Part shown: in pieces, positions 17,195 through 26,445 of the stretch
How the letters are laid out: the number at the start of each line of letters is the position of its first letter
Position numbering within the stretch: position 1 is the first letter of the stretch
From: Vibrio sp. VB16
GTDB lineage: Bacteria; Pseudomonadota; Gammaproteobacteria; Enterobacterales; Vibrionaceae
DNA length: 64,000 bases
Reading direction: 5' to 3'
Assembly: GCF_015594925.2 (NCBI RefSeq)
Contig: NZ_CP087591.1
Location: 1,116,001 to 1,180,000, forward strand
Notes under the pieces: generated by a model
Told to the model about the DNA's origin: nothing
What the model saw: only the letters and a program-made list of their open reading frames with translations
The model's database searches: none
Position numbers and translations under genes: made by a program

Positions 17195-18058
17195 ATGTCG
17201 ATTACTTCAAAACGGACTACTTTAACTCTGACGCTAGGAATGGTCGCAGGTGCTAGTGCGGCGGATTTCGACCCGTCTAAGCCCGTATTAAAAGAACTAA
17301 AAGACGGTATTTATCAGTACTCCCAGTTTTTTTATAACAGCCTAGTGGTTGTTACCGACGAAGGCGTCATAGTGACTGACCCTTCTGGGGAAGTTCGCTC
17401 TGCACAAATGATGAAAGAGATAAGTAAAGTGACTGATAAGCCAGTCAAAAAAGTTATTTACTCCCATGATCACTTTGACCACTCTCGTGGCGGCAAGATT
17501 TTCAAAGAACAAGGCGCCGAATTTATCGCGCAAGAATACTGTACCGATCTGCTTTCACGAGACCTAGAAGACAAAGTAGCCTACCCAACAACAACCTACA
17601 AAGACCAGATGACCGTTTGTCTTGGTGGCAAAAATGTCGACCTGCATTACTACGGCAAGAATGATGGCAACTGTATGAGTATTGTTCACATGCCGGAAGA
17701 CAAAGTACTAGTTGCAGTAGACTGGCATTTACCACAGTACTTAGTCAGCGGAGGACGCTTAATTGAGCAGGACTATGTTGCTACATTGAACACGATAAAG
17801 CGTGTTCGTAAAGAACTGGAGTTTGACACTATCATAAATGGTCATGTCCCTGTCGACTCGCCAAAACTACTACAAGAAAGTGAAGAATTTGCTCAGGCTC
17901 TTTTTGACGCAGTTTGGAATGGTTTGCAAGAAGGAAAATCTGTCGATGAGCTAAAAGAGTCGATAAAGCTACCTAAATTCAGCCACTGGCAAGGCTATGA
18001 AGAGTATTTGCCTGCTCATGTAGAACGCATGGCTTATTCGATTTGGCATGGTAATTAA
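17195..18058 (+). CDS. Secreted metallo-beta-lactamase-fold hydrolase
   Basis: Zinc hydrolase with the metal motif HDHFDH (His91, His93, Asp95, His96) in VIYSHDHFDHSRGG; additional ligands are expected in the MSIVHMPEDK and NGHVP segments. The ATG at 17195 is preceded by AAAGGAAAG and starts a plausible signal peptide (TLTLGMVAGASAADF), so the mature protein should be periplasmic. An in-frame start at 17123 is upstream of the ribosome site and is rejected. It is followed after 10 bp by grxB, and overlaps the spurious upstream start of that frame. Closest in style to quinoprotein relay or thioesterase-type MBL proteins; substrate unknown. Confidence 0.85.
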   Translation: MSITSKRTTLTLTLGMVAGASAADFDPSKPVLKELKDGIYQYSQFFYNSLVVVTDEGVIVTDPSGEVRSAQMMKEISKVTDKPVKKVIYSHDHFDHSRGGKIFKEQGAEFIAQEYCTDLLSRDLEDKVAYPTTTYKDQMTVCLGGKNVDLHYYGKNDGNCMSIVHMPEDKVLVAVDWHLPQYLVSGGRLIEQDYVATLNTIKRVRKELEFDTIINGHVPVDSPKLLQESEEFAQALFDAVWNGLQEGKSVDELKESIKLPKFSHWQGYEEYLPAHVERMAYSIWHGN

Positions 18059-18068
18059 TAGGAGCTTT

Positions 18069-18746
18069 ATGATGAAACTGCATGTATTTGATAGCTGCCC
18101 ATTTTGTGTTCGTGTTAAGACCGTTATTGGGCTTAAACATCTGGATTGTGAAATTAGCCCTATGACTTTAGGTCAATTACCAGAGTCACTAGAAGGAAAA
18201 TTGGAACGATTGACAGTACCCGTACTTGAGCTTCCCAAGCAGGATGATCATGATGATACGGTGATGGTCGAGAGTCTGGATATTATCCGTTATTTGGATT
18301 AACAAGATAAGCCGTTGTTCGCGAGCTACGAAATATCGAAAGAGTTACAAAACCTTCTAAAACAGCTTTACCCTGTTTCTGCGCAGCTTCTATATCCACG
18401 ATTGCCACAACTCAATCTTCCTGAGTTGTCTACACCAGATGCTCTTAGTATATTTGTAGAGTCACGCAAAGAGACATTAAGCCAATCCATTGAACAGGCG
18501 CTGGAGAAGACACAAGACTACCTTCCTGAACTTAAGCAACTCTTGGAAGACCTTGAATCATTCATCGATATTGATGCCCTTATGTCAGGTGAGCGTGAAT
18601 TGAACGTTGATGATATTGCCGCATTTTCCGAGGTGAGAAACTACACCATGATTGCTGAGCTTGAAGTGAGTGAACGTTTGATGGGCTTTGTTAATGCCAT
18701 AGCATCACGTTCTGGTATGTCGTTATATTCACCGATAAGTCAGTAA
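18069..18746 (+). pseudogene. grxB: Glutaredoxin 2 gene with an in-frame TAA stop
   Basis: GrxB is a GST-like glutaredoxin of about 215 aa. Codons 1-77 encode the thioredoxin-fold domain with the active site CPFC (Cys10, Cys13), the cis-proline segment TVPVLELP and ESLDIIRYLD. A TAA (18300-18302) follows at codon 78, and the same frame continues without any shift through QDKPLFASYEI to the helical C-terminal domain (STPDALSIFVESRKET, ERELNVDDIAAFSEVRN) to 18746. In E. coli GrxB the equivalent of this TAA is a coding position just after IVHYVD. AGGAG lies 4 nt before the start. Either a recent nonsense mutation, a sequencing error, or readthrough. Next to an MFS gene. Confidence 0.85.
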
Positions 18747-18757
18747 CGGAGTTTAAG

Positions 18758-19951
18758 ATGGTAGGTAACAAATTTCTTCCGCTGCTAGTCATTTTTTCAC
18801 TCATACCTTTGGGGCCGCTAGCGATTGATGTCTACTTGCCATCTTTTCCCCAGATGATAGAGACTTTCGCGGCTTCTGACAGTGAAATTAGGCAGACCAT
18901 TTCTATTTACGTTTTGGCTCTTGGTATTAGCCAACTAATTGCTGGCCCTGTGTCTGACCGAAAAGGGCGTAAATTCTCTGCAATGCTTGGGTTATTTATG
19001 TATGCCGCAGGTAGCCTGTCTGTAGTGGCATCTTCCTCTATGAGTATGCTGTATGCAGCAAGAGCTCTTCAAGGCGTAGGTGCCTCTTTCACCATGATCA
19101 CGGCAATGGCTTGGATACGGGACAACTACGAAGGCGATGCCGCAGGTAAATGGTTGAGTTATATGGGAGGCGTGACCAGTGCAGTGCCAACGATTGCTCC
19201 ACTTATTGGTAGCGGGTTAGCACTTTTGTGGGGCTGGACTAGTGGATTTTACCTCATGGCAGGCTTAGCGTTCTCACTTTTTGTACTATCAGCATTTGTA
19301 CTCCAACCTAAACAGAGTGTTAAAGCCACTGTTGATATAGAGGGAACACAGGCGCTTAAATGTAACGTGCGCGATATTTTAAGCAATCGTACATTTTTGG
19401 TTTACTCACTGACGAACATGCTCAGCTTTGGTGCGCTGTTGACCTACATTTCTGTTGCTCCTATTGTGGCAATAAGCGAAGGCGGTTTCTCTCAAGTTCA
19501 GTTCTCCGTTATGTTCGGAGTCATTGGCGGAGCTCAAATACTTGCCAGTCTTTTTGCGCCTAAATTGATGAAATCGTTTGGTCGTAGAAATACGGTGCGC
19601 TTTGGGTCTGGAATTATCGTAGTTGGAGGCGTAGGACTATTGCTTGTGAGTTCTGATGCAACTTATCTGTTCTTTGCCTTGGCTGGCTTGGGAGCGGCTG
19701 GATTTAGTCTTTTATCTGGTTCTGCTACTTCTCTGGCTCTGGAATCTTTCAAATATTGCGCAGGATTGGCAACATCTATTGATGGTTTTTTAAGAATGAT
19801 AGGAGGAGCACTGCTTGTCGCCATGTCGGGGCTTTTGGGCATTAGCAGTATCTCGACACTGGCAATCGTTATGCTTCTCTCATTGCTTCCAGTTTTGTTA
19901 GTCGCGGTAGACCTCCGAATCGTAAACAGAGCAAGCTCAGGGTCAATTTAG
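18758..19951 (+). CDS. Bcr/CflA-family multidrug efflux MFS transporter
   Basis: Twelve-helix drug:proton antiporter of the DHA1 group, 397 aa. The N-terminal LAIDVYLPSFPQM is typical for Bcr/CflA proteins (acidic residue in helix 1), followed by AGPVSDRKGRK (motif A) and ALQGVGASF (motif C-like region). Start preceded by GGAGTTTAAG. It is 11 bp downstream of the broken grxB frame and likely on the same message. Substrate cannot be read from sequence. Confidence 0.92.
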   Translation: MVGNKFLPLLVIFSLIPLGPLAIDVYLPSFPQMIETFAASDSEIRQTISIYVLALGISQLIAGPVSDRKGRKFSAMLGLFMYAAGSLSVVASSSMSMLYAARALQGVGASFTMITAMAWIRDNYEGDAAGKWLSYMGGVTSAVPTIAPLIGSGLALLWGWTSGFYLMAGLAFSLFVLSAFVLQPKQSVKATVDIEGTQALKCNVRDILSNRTFLVYSLTNMLSFGALLTYISVAPIVAISEGGFSQVQFSVMFGVIGGAQILASLFAPKLMKSFGRRNTVRFGSGIIVVGGVGLLLVSSDATYLFFALAGLGAAGFSLLSGSATSLALESFKYCAGLATSIDGFLRMIGGALLVAMSGLLGISSISTLAIVMLLSLLPVLLVAVDLRIVNRASSGSI

Positions 19952-20103
19952 CAACTAAATGACTTTCGATGAACCAGACGAACAGAAAGCTATTTGAAGC
20001 TAGGATCCGGCTCCATTCAATTTGCACCCTGTTAATAAACGAAACGCTTGCGGATGAACGGCTAGGGATGCCAATTCTACGATTTTAACTTACTGAATAA
20101 TTT

Positions 20104-20442
20104 TCAGTCCATTCGGGTAATAAAGGTTTGCTCGTCACCCACAAAAGCCACAAAGCCGCCGTTATAGATAAACACCCGACCACGCCCCTCAACTAGGCAG
20201 GCAAGCTGTGGGTTCAAATCTTCTTCATTATTCCGACGTTGAAAAGTGCCGGTATCGGTGATGATGCCGCTGAGTGTAGGCAAATATCCATAAGTGCGCT
20301 TGGCTTGATCAATCAGACTCAATTCACTGGTGCTAGAGAAGCAAGCGGGAATCGCCCCGGCTTCTTCAATAAATAGAGGTTTCAGTTCTTCAAAGGCGGT
20401 AATCACCAGCCAGTCGATGCCGTTAACATGATGGATAAACAT
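20104..20442 (-). CDS. Conserved hypothetical protein
   Basis: 112 aa soluble protein without signal peptide or known motif; it reads MFIHHVNGIDWLVITAFEEL, then GYLPTLSGIITDTG and ends VFIYNGGFVAFVGDEQTFIT. Codon use is normal for the window and no better ORF exists on either strand, so it is probably a real gene. Only weak GAGA lies upstream of the start. No functional inference is possible from context. Confidence 0.6.
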   Translation of the reverse strand: MFIHHVNGIDWLVITAFEELKPLFIEEAGAIPACFSSTSELSLIDQAKRTYGYLPTLSGIITDTGTFQRRNNEEDLNPQLACLVEGRGRVFIYNGGFVAFVGDEQTFITRMD

Positions 20443-20813
20443 AGATGTTCTCGATAATTCTGATGTGGAGATTTTATCACTATCAGGGGTGAACGTAGTA
20501 GATATTTAGTTGGTAAAGGCGTTAATTCTGTGCCATTTCCGAACATTCATTAGGCCAACTTGAAACACGTTTTTGCCCCAAAGTCTTCATGTGCTTCCAG
20601 CTCATTAATTAACCCGTTAGCTAAAGAAATTAAAATGTAACTCATTTTCCCAGAAAAGACGGAAACACAATGATCGTAGTACAATATTTATACGAATAAT
20701 CCAAACCTTTATCGTTTAAGTTAATATGCTCTCATCATGAGATTCAAGTCACGTTTATCAGTGTTTTTTCTAGGTATCGTCTACTCCTTTCAACTGTTTA
20801 ATTAGAAGCTGAT
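20443..20813. other. Intergenic region, 371 bp
   Basis: Separates the divergent hypothetical gene and nucleoside hydrolase gene and must contain both promoters. A small imperfect palindrome, CTCTCATCATGAGAT (about 20731-20745), stands about 70 bp upstream of the hydrolase start and could be an operator. No RNA gene or ORF was recognised. Confidence 0.35.
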
Positions 20814-21782
20814 ATGACAAAGAAAATCATCTTAGATACAGATCCGGGCATCGATGATGCAATGGCAATCCTATTTGCAGAAGCGCATCCAGATATTGAG
20901 CTGATGGGGATCACGACTGTTTATGGTAATGCGACGATAGACAATGGCACTCAAAATGCTCTCTATCTGAAGCAGAAATTCAGTATGAAGGCGCTCGTTG
21001 CTAAAGGTTCGGATAAGCCCTTAATAAGAGATCCCGTTGGAGCAACGGTTGTGGTGCATGGTGAGACTGGTTTGGGTGATGTGACAGCACCAAGTTCGCT
21101 AGATTCTAAAGCGATTAAAAAGCCAGCTTATCAGTTCATTATCGACAGTGTTCGAGCTGAACCTGGAGAGATCACTCTTGTGGCTGTCGGTCCTCTAACT
21201 AATCTTGCACTTGCATTGGAAGCTGCTCCTGACATCGTCGACTTGGTAAAAGAAGTGGTCGTTATGGGTGGCGCGTTCGGTGAAAACGACCACAGAGGGA
21301 ATGTGACACCATTTGCGGAAGCGAATATTCATGATGACCCTCATGCTGCCGATAAGGTGTTTACGGCATCATGGCCAGTAGTCATTATCGGGCTCGATGT
21401 TACGCAGGAGAGCTTTTTTACCAGTCAATACCTTGATGAGTTGCGAGATGACGCTGGAGAGGTTGGGCAGTTCATCTGGAACATCAGTCGTTACTACTTA
21501 AAGTTTTATTCTGAAAAAGTAGGAATGGATGCTTGTCATGTTCATGACCCATCAGCCATTGCTTATGTTATCCAACCATCTCTTTTTACAACTCGTAGTG
21601 GTCCGGTCAGGGTTGTCACAGATGGGCCAGCGGAAGGGATGACTATTCAGAAAGCTGATCAACGTAACTATATGAATGATGAATGGGGCTTGTTTCCTGC
21701 ACAACAGGTCGGCGTTCAAGTAGACAGCGATACTCTACTCTCACTCTACAGAGAGACATTAATACACTATTCGCAGGAGTAG
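20814..21782 (+). CDS. Inosine-uridine preferring nucleoside hydrolase family protein
   Basis: Cleaves the N-glycosidic bond of ribonucleosides. The calcium-binding signature DTDPGIDDAMA is at the N-terminus (Asp8, Asp10, Asp14, Asp15), with TTVYGNATIDN, a VVMGGAFGENDHRGN segment and EANIHDDPHAADKV, all in family order; the C-terminal HVHDPSAIAYV supplies the last metal and catalytic residues. 322 aa is normal. A DUF6506 gene follows 99 bp later in the same direction. Base specificity is not readable. Confidence 0.93.
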   Translation: MTKKIILDTDPGIDDAMAILFAEAHPDIELMGITTVYGNATIDNGTQNALYLKQKFSMKALVAKGSDKPLIRDPVGATVVVHGETGLGDVTAPSSLDSKAIKKPAYQFIIDSVRAEPGEITLVAVGPLTNLALALEAAPDIVDLVKEVVVMGGAFGENDHRGNVTPFAEANIHDDPHAADKVFTASWPVVIIGLDVTQESFFTSQYLDELRDDAGEVGQFIWNISRYYLKFYSEKVGMDACHVHDPSAIAYVIQPSLFTTRSGPVRVVTDGPAEGMTIQKADQRNYMNDEWGLFPAQQVGVQVDSDTLLSLYRETLIHYSQE

Positions 21783-21881
21783 AGTTGGTTCTGTCACAAA
21801 TGTTCAGAAATGCGTGGCAGGCTAATCATCTAGACGCAATAATCTACAATTGCGTAGAAACGCTCCTATAAGGATTGACTC

Positions 21882-22178
21882 ATGATTAAGTACTATGGAT
21901 TTATCGTCAAAGCTCAAAATTATGACTATAAGGTAGATCGGAAGTTGTTAGATACAGACTTGTTTAAAACAGAAATTATCGGCGTAAGTAATGACGATGA
22001 TGCTATTAATGCTGCCAAAGAAATGATTAATCTCGGTGTAGAAGTGATTGAATTGTGCGGAGGATTCGGTAAAGAAAGTAGTGAGTCTATAATATCAAAA
22101 CTGGATACGAACATACCTATAGGTTACGTTATATTTACCGAAACTGAACACCACAAATTGACGAAATTTTTGTCATAA
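21882..22178 (+). CDS. DUF6506-like small protein
   Basis: 98 aa soluble protein. The pattern I-I-G-V-x(5)-A-x(2)-A-K-E-M-I-x-L-G-V-E-x-I-E-L-C-G-G-F-G is that of the DUF6506 family, in which a cysteine sits before a glycine-rich loop (here Cys65 or so in ELCGGFGKESS). The function is not known. It stands after the nucleoside hydrolase and may be cotranscribed. Start has AAGGATTGACTC upstream. Confidence 0.75.
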   Translation: MIKYYGFIVKAQNYDYKVDRKLLDTDLFKTEIIGVSNDDDAINAAKEMINLGVEVIELCGGFGKESSESIISKLDTNIPIGYVIFTETEHHKLTKFLS

Positions 22179-22449
22179 CACGATGAGTCAATATGAGTTA
22201 AGTCAGTCGACTAACAAGCCTTTGTCCAATTCCGTGCTAGCAGCTACGAAGATATCCTGTGACAGGTCGTGCATTTTTGTTGAACCACAATAGTTGCCAC
22301 TGGTTAACACGAAAATGCCCCTTTATGTGTAGTGAATCAAGGTACGAACATAGATTTTCAGTTAACGTTGAATTACAAAAAAAACACCTATCAAAAGCTA
22401 AAACCTGACTCTGTTGTTTCCATTAAGGCCAATGTACCGACACTCCAAA

Positions 22450-23139
22450 TCATATTGTCGATTTTGCTATTCGGTACTTTCGAGCAAAGGCATCCAATCC
22501 TTTCTTAGAAAAATGGATTGCTCTAGAGTCGAGATCTCGAAACGCCCACTTTTGACTAATTGCATCCGTTAGAATCCATTCCCCTAAACTTCCGGCTAGG
22601 TGGTTTCGTCTTTCACTCCAGTCCAAGCAAGCTTTACATACCGGGCGTCTACTTTGTTTGAAGCGAGTGAAATCAACGCCCAAACTCGTAAACAAGCTCT
22701 TTCCTTCGCCGGTTAACTCTGTGCTATTTGAAGTATCAATAAGTATTCCTTGCGATACCAATGTGTCGAAGAGTATCACACCAAGTTCACCGGCCAGATG
22801 GTCATAACACACTCGTGAACGCTTCAATCTCTCATCGGTTGGCCCGGTTGCAACCTTATTACTTGCCATAGCGGCACTGATATTGAGTAGTTGTTCCAAA
22901 AGTTCAGCTATGTTCTGGTTTTTCAATTGAAAGTACTTATGTCTTCCTTGTTTTCTAACCGTCAGCAATTCTCCATCAACTAATTTTTGTAGATGGCTGC
23001 TTGCCGTTTGAGGCGTTATGTCAGCTTCAATGGAGAGTTCTGTTGCCGTTAAGGCTTTCCCTCCCATTAGTGCTATTAGCATTTTCGAGCGAGCTTGATC
23101 ACCGACAAGATTCGCTACATAAGCAATGTTAGGTTCCAT
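22450..23139 (-). CDS. ArsR-family HTH regulator
   Basis: N-terminal ArsR winged helix (ARSKMLIALMGGKALTATELSIEADITPQTASSHLQKLVDGELLTVRKQGRHKYF region) and a longer C-terminal part with CKACLDWSERRNHLAGSLGEWIL, characteristic of a widespread 220-230 aa ArsR subgroup without classical metal sites. It faces away from the NIPSNAP/ABM pair (start-to-start 88 bp), the usual neighbour of this subgroup, and probably represses it. 229 aa, complete. Confidence 0.9.
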   Translation of the reverse strand: MEPNIAYVANLVGDQARSKMLIALMGGKALTATELSIEADITPQTASSHLQKLVDGELLTVRKQGRHKYFQLKNQNIAELLEQLLNISAAMASNKVATGPTDERLKRSRVCYDHLAGELGVILFDTLVSQGILIDTSNSTELTGEGKSLFTSLGVDFTRFKQSRRPVCKACLDWSERRNHLAGSLGEWILTDAISQKWAFRDLDSRAIHFSKKGLDAFARKYRIAKSTI

Positions 23140-23227
23140 TTAAACTTGCTACTTAGTTCGATAGTCATCGAAGCATATCTATTTAGAAGACGTAGACTGC
23201 CTTAAAACATAAGAGGAGACAATACCA

Positions 23228-23416
23228 ATGCAAATCACATGCTTCATTGAATATCGTATTGACCCGTTCAAGGTCGAACTGTTTGAGCAAGATGCTGAAA
23301 ATTGGAGCCAGGTAATACCACAGTGTGGGGGGGATTTATTGGGCTATTTCATGCCACATGAAGGTCGTAACGATAGAGCCCTAGAAGGAGATATTTATGA
23401 TTGCTGTAATGTTTGA
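23228..23416 (+). pseudogene. NIPSNAP-family gene truncated by a deletion
   Basis: Residues 1-49 (MQITCFIEYRIDPFKVELFE, GGDLLGYFMPHEGRND) are the first half of the NIPSNAP ferredoxin-like domain, normally about 100 aa or more. After this point the expected continuation (an A-x-A-L-I-x-F-x-S-x-x-x-Y-E-x-Y-R segment) is missing; the frame instead runs 12 unrelated residues through the ribosome site of the next gene and stops. AGGAG precedes the start. The simplest reading is loss of the NIPSNAP 3' end with fusion to the leader of the following gene; a small active protein is unlikely. Confidence 0.7.
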
Positions 23417-23729
23417 GGTGACGCCTAAAGCAACTGGAAAAGAGAATTACTTTAAAATTGCGCAATCGCTAAAAGAAGAGTTAAGTTGTATCGATGGATT
23501 TATATCTGTCGAACGCTTTCAAAGCCTAATTAACCCTGACACTTTTCTCTCCCTGTCATTCTGGCGTGACGAAGATGCGGTTAAAGAGTGGAGGAACAGT
23601 ATCCAACATCAATTTGCGCAGAAACAAGGAAGGTATGACCTCTTCTCTGACTACAGGCTAAGAGTTGCCGAGGTCACTCGTGATTATGGAATGAATGATC
23701 GTCGGCAGGCACCTGCGGATTTAGCGTAA
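23397..23729 (+). CDS. Antibiotic biosynthesis monooxygenase (ABM) domain protein
   Basis: Dimeric ferredoxin-like fold of about 100 residues: MIAVMFEVTPKATGKENYF, IDGFISVERFQSL, LSLSFWRDEDAVKEWR and YRLRVAEVTRDYG are the ordered ABM strand/helix signature. These proteins are small heme-, quinone- or aldehyde-related enzymes; specific activity unknown. GAAGGAGATATTT provides an excellent ribosome site inside the broken NIPSNAP frame. Likely controlled by the divergent ArsR regulator, and closed by a strong terminator 88 bp downstream. Confidence 0.88.
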   Translation: MIAVMFEVTPKATGKENYFKIAQSLKEELSCIDGFISVERFQSLINPDTFLSLSFWRDEDAVKEWRNSIQHQFAQKQGRYDLFSDYRLRVAEVTRDYGMNDRRQAPADLA

Positions 23730-23816
23730 AGAAGAGGTGAATTTTGTCGACAACGCCATTAAATTAATTTGAAGGCGTTTTACTTTTATACCCTAATGAG
23801 AGTTAAGCTAGCCGAT

Positions 23817-23855
23817 AAGGCAAAACAGAATGGTTCTTCTGTTTTGCCTTTTTTG
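23817..23855 (+). terminator. Rho-independent terminator
   Basis: Long perfect stem AAGGCAAAACAGAA / TTCTGTTTTGCCTT with a short loop, followed by TTTTTTG. Lies between convergent genes and terminates the ABM message. Confidence 0.92.
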
Positions 23856-23879
23856 TTCAATGACGGGTTGATACGTTGA

Positions 23880-24401
23880 TTAGAGCTGAGAAATCGCACT
23901 CAACAGCTGATCAACAAAAGCTTTATTGGTTAATTGCCCGGTTTCTAAATCAAAGTTGTCGTAGAAACTTGGGATAGATATCGCCCCTTTTACATCGGCG
24001 GCGAAATGAGGTGCAGAACCTTGTGCCGCGGCAAGAACATTACTTGCACCGCCGGGACCCGGAGACGTGGCTAGCATGATGATGGGTTTATTTTGGAACA
24101 CCTGCATGCTGATTCGAGAAGTCCAATCAAACAAGTTTTTATAAGCGGCGGTATAAGAACCATTATGCTCTGCAAATGAGATAACAATGGCATCTGCTTC
24201 GCCAAGCTTTTGATAGAATGCTTTCGCAAGTTCTGGCTGGCCAAGTTCTTTTTCTCGGTCTTCATTAAATAGTGGTAACTCATAATCATTGATGTCTAGA
24301 AGCTCTACCTGTGCACCTTCTATTTGTTGTGCGGCGTAATGAGCTAGATGTTTGTTTATAGAGTTTTTGCTGCTACTTGCTGCGAATGCGAGTACTTTCA
24401 T
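23880..24401 (-). CDS. NADPH-dependent FMN reductase family protein
   Basis: Flavodoxin-fold oxidoreductase, 173 aa: KVLAFAASSSKNSINKHLA (FMN phosphate loop), DINDYELPLFNEDRE, VISFAEHNGSYTAAYKNLFDW and TSPGPGGASNVL are the ordered family motifs. The ATG at 24401 has AAAAGG upstream; an in-frame TTG two codons earlier is less likely. It is divergent from a LysR gene and lies close to a nitroreductase, suggesting a small quinone/nitro-stress unit. Confidence 0.92.
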   Translation of the reverse strand: MKVLAFAASSSKNSINKHLAHYAAQQIEGAQVELLDINDYELPLFNEDREKELGQPELAKAFYQKLGEADAIVISFAEHNGSYTAAYKNLFDWTSRISMQVFQNKPIIMLATSPGPGGASNVLAAAQGSAPHFAADVKGAISIPSFYDNFDLETGQLTNKAFVDQLLSAISQL

Positions 24402-24618
24402 AATCAATGCCTTTTCTTTTTCTTGGGGTATGGATACACTCTAATTGAAGTTTATATGTTTATTAATCCCCTAAATGTGGACTGATTATTTCCAAATGAC
24501 TTGTAATGAGCGATAGGGTAATTGTTTTGCGTTTATTGTGTATAGAAAACGACGAGATACAGAAAGTGGTTCCTAATAGAAAAACAATGGCTATAGCAGA
24601 TATATAAAAGGCACTCGT

Positions 24619-25521
24619 ATGGCGGTAAAGAGCAACCTGTTAGACGGCATGGTAATTTTTGTTCAGGTGGTTAAGTTAGGGAGTTTTACCTTGGCCGCAG
24701 ATGTGAGTGGGCATTCCTCTTCCTACATCAGCAAAGAGGTGAATAAACTTGAGGCGCGATTAGGGGTTCGCTTGCTGCATCGAACTACTCGGTCATTGAG
24801 TTTAACACCGGAAGGCGAGCTCTATTTTCAGCTGAGTAATCAAATAATTGAAGATGCGGAGCAGGCAGAAAACGCTATCGTAGGGAAACAAGGTGAACCA
24901 CATGGGCTATTGCGGATCAGTTGCCCCATGTCGTATGGTCTTTCTAATCTAGGCCCAATTTTGGATCAATTTATTGAAAAATACCCGAAGATCCAGTTAG
25001 ATATTGACCTCAATGACCGAAAAGTTGACCTTGTATCCGATGGCTTCGATGTTGTCATCCGAGCCACTATGCGCCTTGAAGATTCAAGTCTGATCAGCCG
25101 CAAGATAACAAGTTCAGAGGCGTTAGTGCTTGCGTCCCCTAGTTACCTTGCCAAGCATGGTACGCCACAACATCCCTATGAATTGGATCGACATAAAGTC
25201 ATCAGCTATAGCAACCTGAAACAACCGAATGTCTGGCCATTCGAGGATCTTAACGGTGAGCAGATACTCGTCCATGTAGAAAGTCATGTATTGACCAATA
25301 ATTCAACGTTAGAAGTTGGGCTTGCGGTGGCAGGTCAAGGGATCTTTCGGATTCCGTGTTTCGCGCTAAAAGATGAATTGGAGACAGGGAAGCTGGTTGA
25401 ACTCTTTCAAGATTGGGCTAAGCCCTCTGTCGGGGTTTTTATGGTGTATCCAAGTAGAAAACACATGTCAGCGAAGGTACGCTGCTTTATTGATTTTGTA
25501 ATAGAAGAACTAGGGGATTAG
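24619..25521 (+). CDS. LysR-family transcriptional regulator
   Basis: HTH region DGMVIFVQVVKLGSFTLAADVSGHSSSYISKEVNKLEARLGVRLLHRTTRSLSLTPEGE in the first 65 residues and a substrate-binding domain to residue 300. Same LLxRTTRS subgroup as the other two LysR proteins in this window. Divergent from the FMN reductase gene and 119 bp upstream of a codirectional nitroreductase, so it could control either. Confidence 0.92.
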   Translation: MAVKSNLLDGMVIFVQVVKLGSFTLAADVSGHSSSYISKEVNKLEARLGVRLLHRTTRSLSLTPEGELYFQLSNQIIEDAEQAENAIVGKQGEPHGLLRISCPMSYGLSNLGPILDQFIEKYPKIQLDIDLNDRKVDLVSDGFDVVIRATMRLEDSSLISRKITSSEALVLASPSYLAKHGTPQHPYELDRHKVISYSNLKQPNVWPFEDLNGEQILVHVESHVLTNNSTLEVGLAVAGQGIFRIPCFALKDELETGKLVELFQDWAKPSVGVFMVYPSRKHMSAKVRCFIDFVIEELGD

Positions 25522-25640
25522 AGTTATTACTTTAATTGTTGGTTTATTTAGATAATAATCATATGGTTACTAGTGCATAGCATGGCTAAGTATAGAAAAG
25601 CGCTATAAGCGATTAAAACTAACTTTAATAGGTTGAATTA

Positions 25641-26396
25641 ATGAACCCTACAATAGAACAAATGCTAAATCGTCGTTCAGTTCGCAGTTTTTCTGGTCAG
25701 GCGGTTTCTCAAGTAGATTTGGAATTGATTTTAAAGTCGGCACATCAAGCGCCAACATCCGTTAATGGCCAGCAAATTTCATTGGTTGTTATTCAGGATA
25801 AAGCGACGATTCAGAAAGTGGCGGATATTGCAGGTGGTCAACCGCAAGTTGCTGGCGCAGATATATTTGTGGCCATCGTAGTGGATTACTTTAGAGCCGA
25901 ATCAGTAATGAAAGAGCTTGGACAAGAAATCGTTATCCCTAGAGCTGCTGAGGGGATAATGGCCGGCGCTGTTGATGCCGGTATCATGTTAAATGCCATT
26001 CAGACTGCAGCGGAAGCAATGGGATATGGTACGACTGCCATTGGTGGGATTCGTCGAGACCCTCAAGCCATGATTGAGCTGCTTGGCTTGCCAAAAAACA
26101 CGTATCCATTAGTAGGGACAACCATCGGTGTTCCAGATAAAAATGTGCCTTCTGCGATTAAACCGAGAGTGGCAATAGAAAGTTTCGCCATGAATGAGAA
26201 GTATGATGCCGATAGTGTGGCGAACGGTGCAAAACAATACGATAAAGATCTTCGCCAATGGTGGGATAAGATTGGTATGACAGAGATGCCTAGTTATGCC
26301 GCCTCAACAGGCTCGTTTTACAGCCAAGTCTATTTTCCGACAATCGCGAAAACGCTAAAAGCGCAAGGCTTCGGTTTTGACGATACGGTAGAGTAA
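25641..26396 (+). CDS. Nitroreductase-family protein (NfsA/FRP-like)
   Basis: FMN-dependent NADPH reductase fold. The N-terminal RRSVRSFSGQAVS is the FMN phosphate motif; QAPTSVNGQQISLVVI and GYGTTAIGGIRRDP are conserved in the NfsA/flavin reductase P branch, and the length (251 aa) matches. Substrates in the family include nitroaromatics, quinones and flavins. The upstream LysR gene and nearby FMN reductase support a redox-stress role. An imperfect hairpin follows at 26446. Confidence 0.9.
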   Translation: MNPTIEQMLNRRSVRSFSGQAVSQVDLELILKSAHQAPTSVNGQQISLVVIQDKATIQKVADIAGGQPQVAGADIFVAIVVDYFRAESVMKELGQEIVIPRAAEGIMAGAVDAGIMLNAIQTAAEAMGYGTTAIGGIRRDPQAMIELLGLPKNTYPLVGTTIGVPDKNVPSAIKPRVAIESFAMNEKYDADSVANGAKQYDKDLRQWWDKIGMTEMPSYAASTGSFYSQVYFPTIAKTLKAQGFGFDDTVE

Positions 26397-26445
26397 TTTG
26401 TTACAATCGTGATGTTTCAGATAGACGATGAATAGTCAGTAATTT

